Assembly: GCA_027295975.1 (NCBI GenBank)
Contig: JAPUJX010000329.1
Coordinates: forward strand, 1 to 7,948
Length of the DNA: 7,948 nt
Direction: 5' to 3'
Source of the DNA: Gammaproteobacteria bacterium
Lineage (GTDB): Bacteria > Pseudomonadota > Gammaproteobacteria > Pseudomonadales > Azotimanducaceae
The notes below the pieces were generated by a model, which had not been told where the DNA came from, made no database searches, and saw nothing but the letters and a program-made list of their open reading frames with translations. Below, piece by piece: positions 6,462 through 7,948 of the stretch; position 1 is the first letter of the stretch, and every line of letters begins with the position of its first letter. A program made the position numbers and the translations under genes.

Positions 6462-7948
6462 CTATTTCTCTCCCGCTACCTGGACGACTCCGGGACGCCA
6501 GCGAATGGCATCGGCAATAACGACAATACCGGTAGTAACATTAGCGACTTCAAGACGGGTTTCCCCCGCCGGTAGTTGAAAGTCGCCCAGTTCGTTCCAC
6601 CCGAATGATGCTTCTTTCCCATCGAATTCAATCGGTATGCGTTCGTTATTCGAAACCAGAGTCATCTCGTGTTTGCCGAGATACGATCTCAATAGAACAC
6701 CCGGGTTAAAATCCGGATTGGTGTCGGAACTGGTGTTGATGCCAAGGTAATAAGAAAGCTGCCACCGTCCTTCATGGGGCAAGGTCGCGGTAAATGCTGC
6801 ATGACTATTACCTTGACCCGGGGCGATCAACGCGTGCGTTCTCCGGTATTTACCCCAGCTATCGGAATATACCGCTCGACTCCAGTAGCGAACGTTTCCG
6901 AACCTCAACTGGTACTCCGGTAAACCCTGGTCCAGATCCTTGTTGTCGTCGGGCGCTTCTGGCTGGTCACGCCATATCGTGAATCCATCGTCGAGATCAT
7001 CAACAAAGATGTCGCCCGTTTCGGGCGGCCGCCAGTCGCTCTGCTGGAAACCGACAAACGGTTCAGCCTGCAACTGCCGCTCACTATCCACTCTGGGTAA
7101 GGTCAGCCGTTGATCGTTTCGATTGAGGGCGAGATACGGTTGAGTCCATAACTGGAATAACGGGGTGGGAGTGACTATGCCTACTTCAACCGCACTGTTC
7201 GGCGGGATTCGCCTGGGACCCGTCACGTCCCATGTGGGTTCCTTGAGACTTCCCCATTGGTACCTCAGTTGTAACAGTCCCGGAGTACTTTCATCGTTGC
7301 GTACCCATACCCGGGTCTGATACCGGGGGTTCCCTTGATCGTCATCACTCAGCCGGTCTGTCGCGACCGCCGACATCAGGAAACCCGGCAGGGAAGCGTC
7401 GTGGAGCCAGTCTCCCAATAATTCCTGCAACTCAATATCAAGGCTCTCCGCGATGCGGTACAGATCTGAAACCTGGAAGTGGCGGCCCTTGTATTGACTA
7501 ATCAGTTCAACGAGCAAAGCAGCCGACTTGTTTCGCCCTATGCCATCGAGGATCGATCGGGAGATCGCCTCGCTTTTGAGTGACAGAGCGTTGAGGGCGT
7601 TGCGAGGTGCTTCGGTGGGTTCTAGATCAACCAGAGGAGCACCCAGCGCGCGGTCCCACACGGAGGGTTTGTGCGTAGTGAGCCGACGCAAAGACGCGGC
7701 GATTTCGTCGAACCGGCCTTGCACCAGATTCTGAATTATCTGCCCCAATATGAGATTGATGGCCTGATCAAATTCATGTGCGGAGAAGTAACCCGTTCTC
7801 TTGGTCAACAACCGGGTCACCAACTCATCAAGAACAAAGTTGACCGCAAGGGCGCCCTCACCCCGCGCGCTGGTTTGAAACTGCAGGAAATTACGGGCTA
7901 CTCCGGTGAACACGTTGCCGCCGTTGAAGTCATTCTCAAAGTACTGTT
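6462..7948 (-). CDS. C-terminal part of a large protein: M1-peptidase-like helical region followed by a golvesin-like beta-sandwich domain (N-terminus outside window)
   Basis: The frame is open from the right edge (first whole codons read QYFENDFNGGNVF) to TAG at 6464-6462, about 495 codons, so this is a 5'-truncated gene. GTG 7913 is open upstream and is not the real start. The region at about 7560-7250 (ISRSILDGIGRNKSAALLVE, YKGRHFQVSDLYRIAESLDI, LLGDWLHDASLPGF) has the pattern seen after the catalytic domain in M1-type metallopeptidases. A beta-rich stretch with VRNDESTPGLLQLRY follows. The catalytic HExxH would lie outside the window. From about 7010 to 6483, DIFVDDLDDGFTIW...GWNELGDFQLPAGETRLEV...GIVVIADAIRW matches golvesin/Xly-type carbohydrate-binding-like domains, which usually occur on secreted or surface proteins. 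No membrane segment is visible in this part. Domain calls are from pattern memory: the golvesin-like one is fairly firm, the M1-like one tentative. Confidence 0.6.
   Translation of the reverse strand, partial: QYFENDFNGGNVFTGVARNFLQFQTSARGEGALAVNFVLDELVTRLLTKRTGYFSAHEFDQAINLILGQIIQNLVQGRFDEIAASLRRLTTHKPSVWDRALGAPLVDLEPTEAPRNALNALSLKSEAISRSILDGIGRNKSAALLVELISQYKGRHFQVSDLYRIAESLDIELQELLGDWLHDASLPGFLMSAVATDRLSDDDQGNPRYQTRVWVRNDESTPGLLQLRYQWGSLKEPTWDVTGPRRIPPNSAVEVGIVTPTPLFQLWTQPYLALNRNDQRLTLPRVDSERQLQAEPFVGFQQSDWRPPETGDIFVDDLDDGFTIWRDQPEAPDDNKDLDQGLPEYQLRFGNVRYWSRAVYSDSWGKYRRTHALIAPGQGNSHAAFTATLPHEGRWQLSYYLGINTSSDTNPDFNPGVLLRSYLGKHEMTLVSNNERIPIEFDGKEASFGWNELGDFQLPAGETRLEVANVTTGIVVIADAIRWRPGVVQVAGEK

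Noticed and set aside
6449..6463. Small AGCC/GGCT hairpin followed by TTT at the end of the minus-strand gene
   Set aside because: Only a 4-bp stem with a short T-run, and it overlaps the stop codon; too weak to call an intrinsic terminator.

Overview
The window looks like chromosomal DNA of a Gram-negative proteobacterium, most likely a gammaproteobacterium. I infer this from the resistance-nodulation-division (RND) drug-efflux operon, the DUF1330 and DinB-type proteins, and moderate GC. No phylogenetic marker is present, so the taxonomy is only a guess. All reading is by eye; no database search was run.

Bases 1-5015 (minus strand) hold a compact efflux operon in the order TetR-type repressor, periplasmic adaptor (HlyD/AcrA type), RND inner-membrane pump. 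The repressor and adaptor are 4 nt apart. The adaptor stop and pump start overlap by one base (TAATG). The pump runs off the left edge about 40 codons short of its expected end. Upstream of the repressor is a plausible sigma-70 promoter (TTGAAT, 17 nt, TAACAT). An 18-bp operator-like palindrome, TTCAAACG-AC-CGTTTGAA, covers its predicted start point, so the operon is probably autorepressed and induced by a pump substrate. No outer-membrane channel gene is in the window.

Bases 5259-6369 (plus strand) hold two small genes: a DUF1330 protein of 98 residues and, 58 nt downstream, the most notable gene here. It is a glutaredoxin-like domain fused to a DinB-like helical-bundle domain. Codon 13 is an in-frame TGA exactly where the first Cys of the redox CxxC motif belongs, giving G-(TGA)-T-S-C. 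The reading frame before and after the TGA encodes one continuous thioredoxin-fold domain, and potential bacterial SECIS hairpins follow the TGA. I read it as a selenoprotein with a UxxC active site. A standard gene caller would truncate it to the DinB part.

Bases 6462-7948 (minus strand) hold the C-terminal part of a large protein that enters from the right edge. It has a region resembling the helical C-terminal part of M1-type metallopeptidases, followed by a golvesin-like beta-sandwich. The convergent gap at 6370-6461 contains a perfect 21-bp palindrome, possibly a transcription-ending hairpin.
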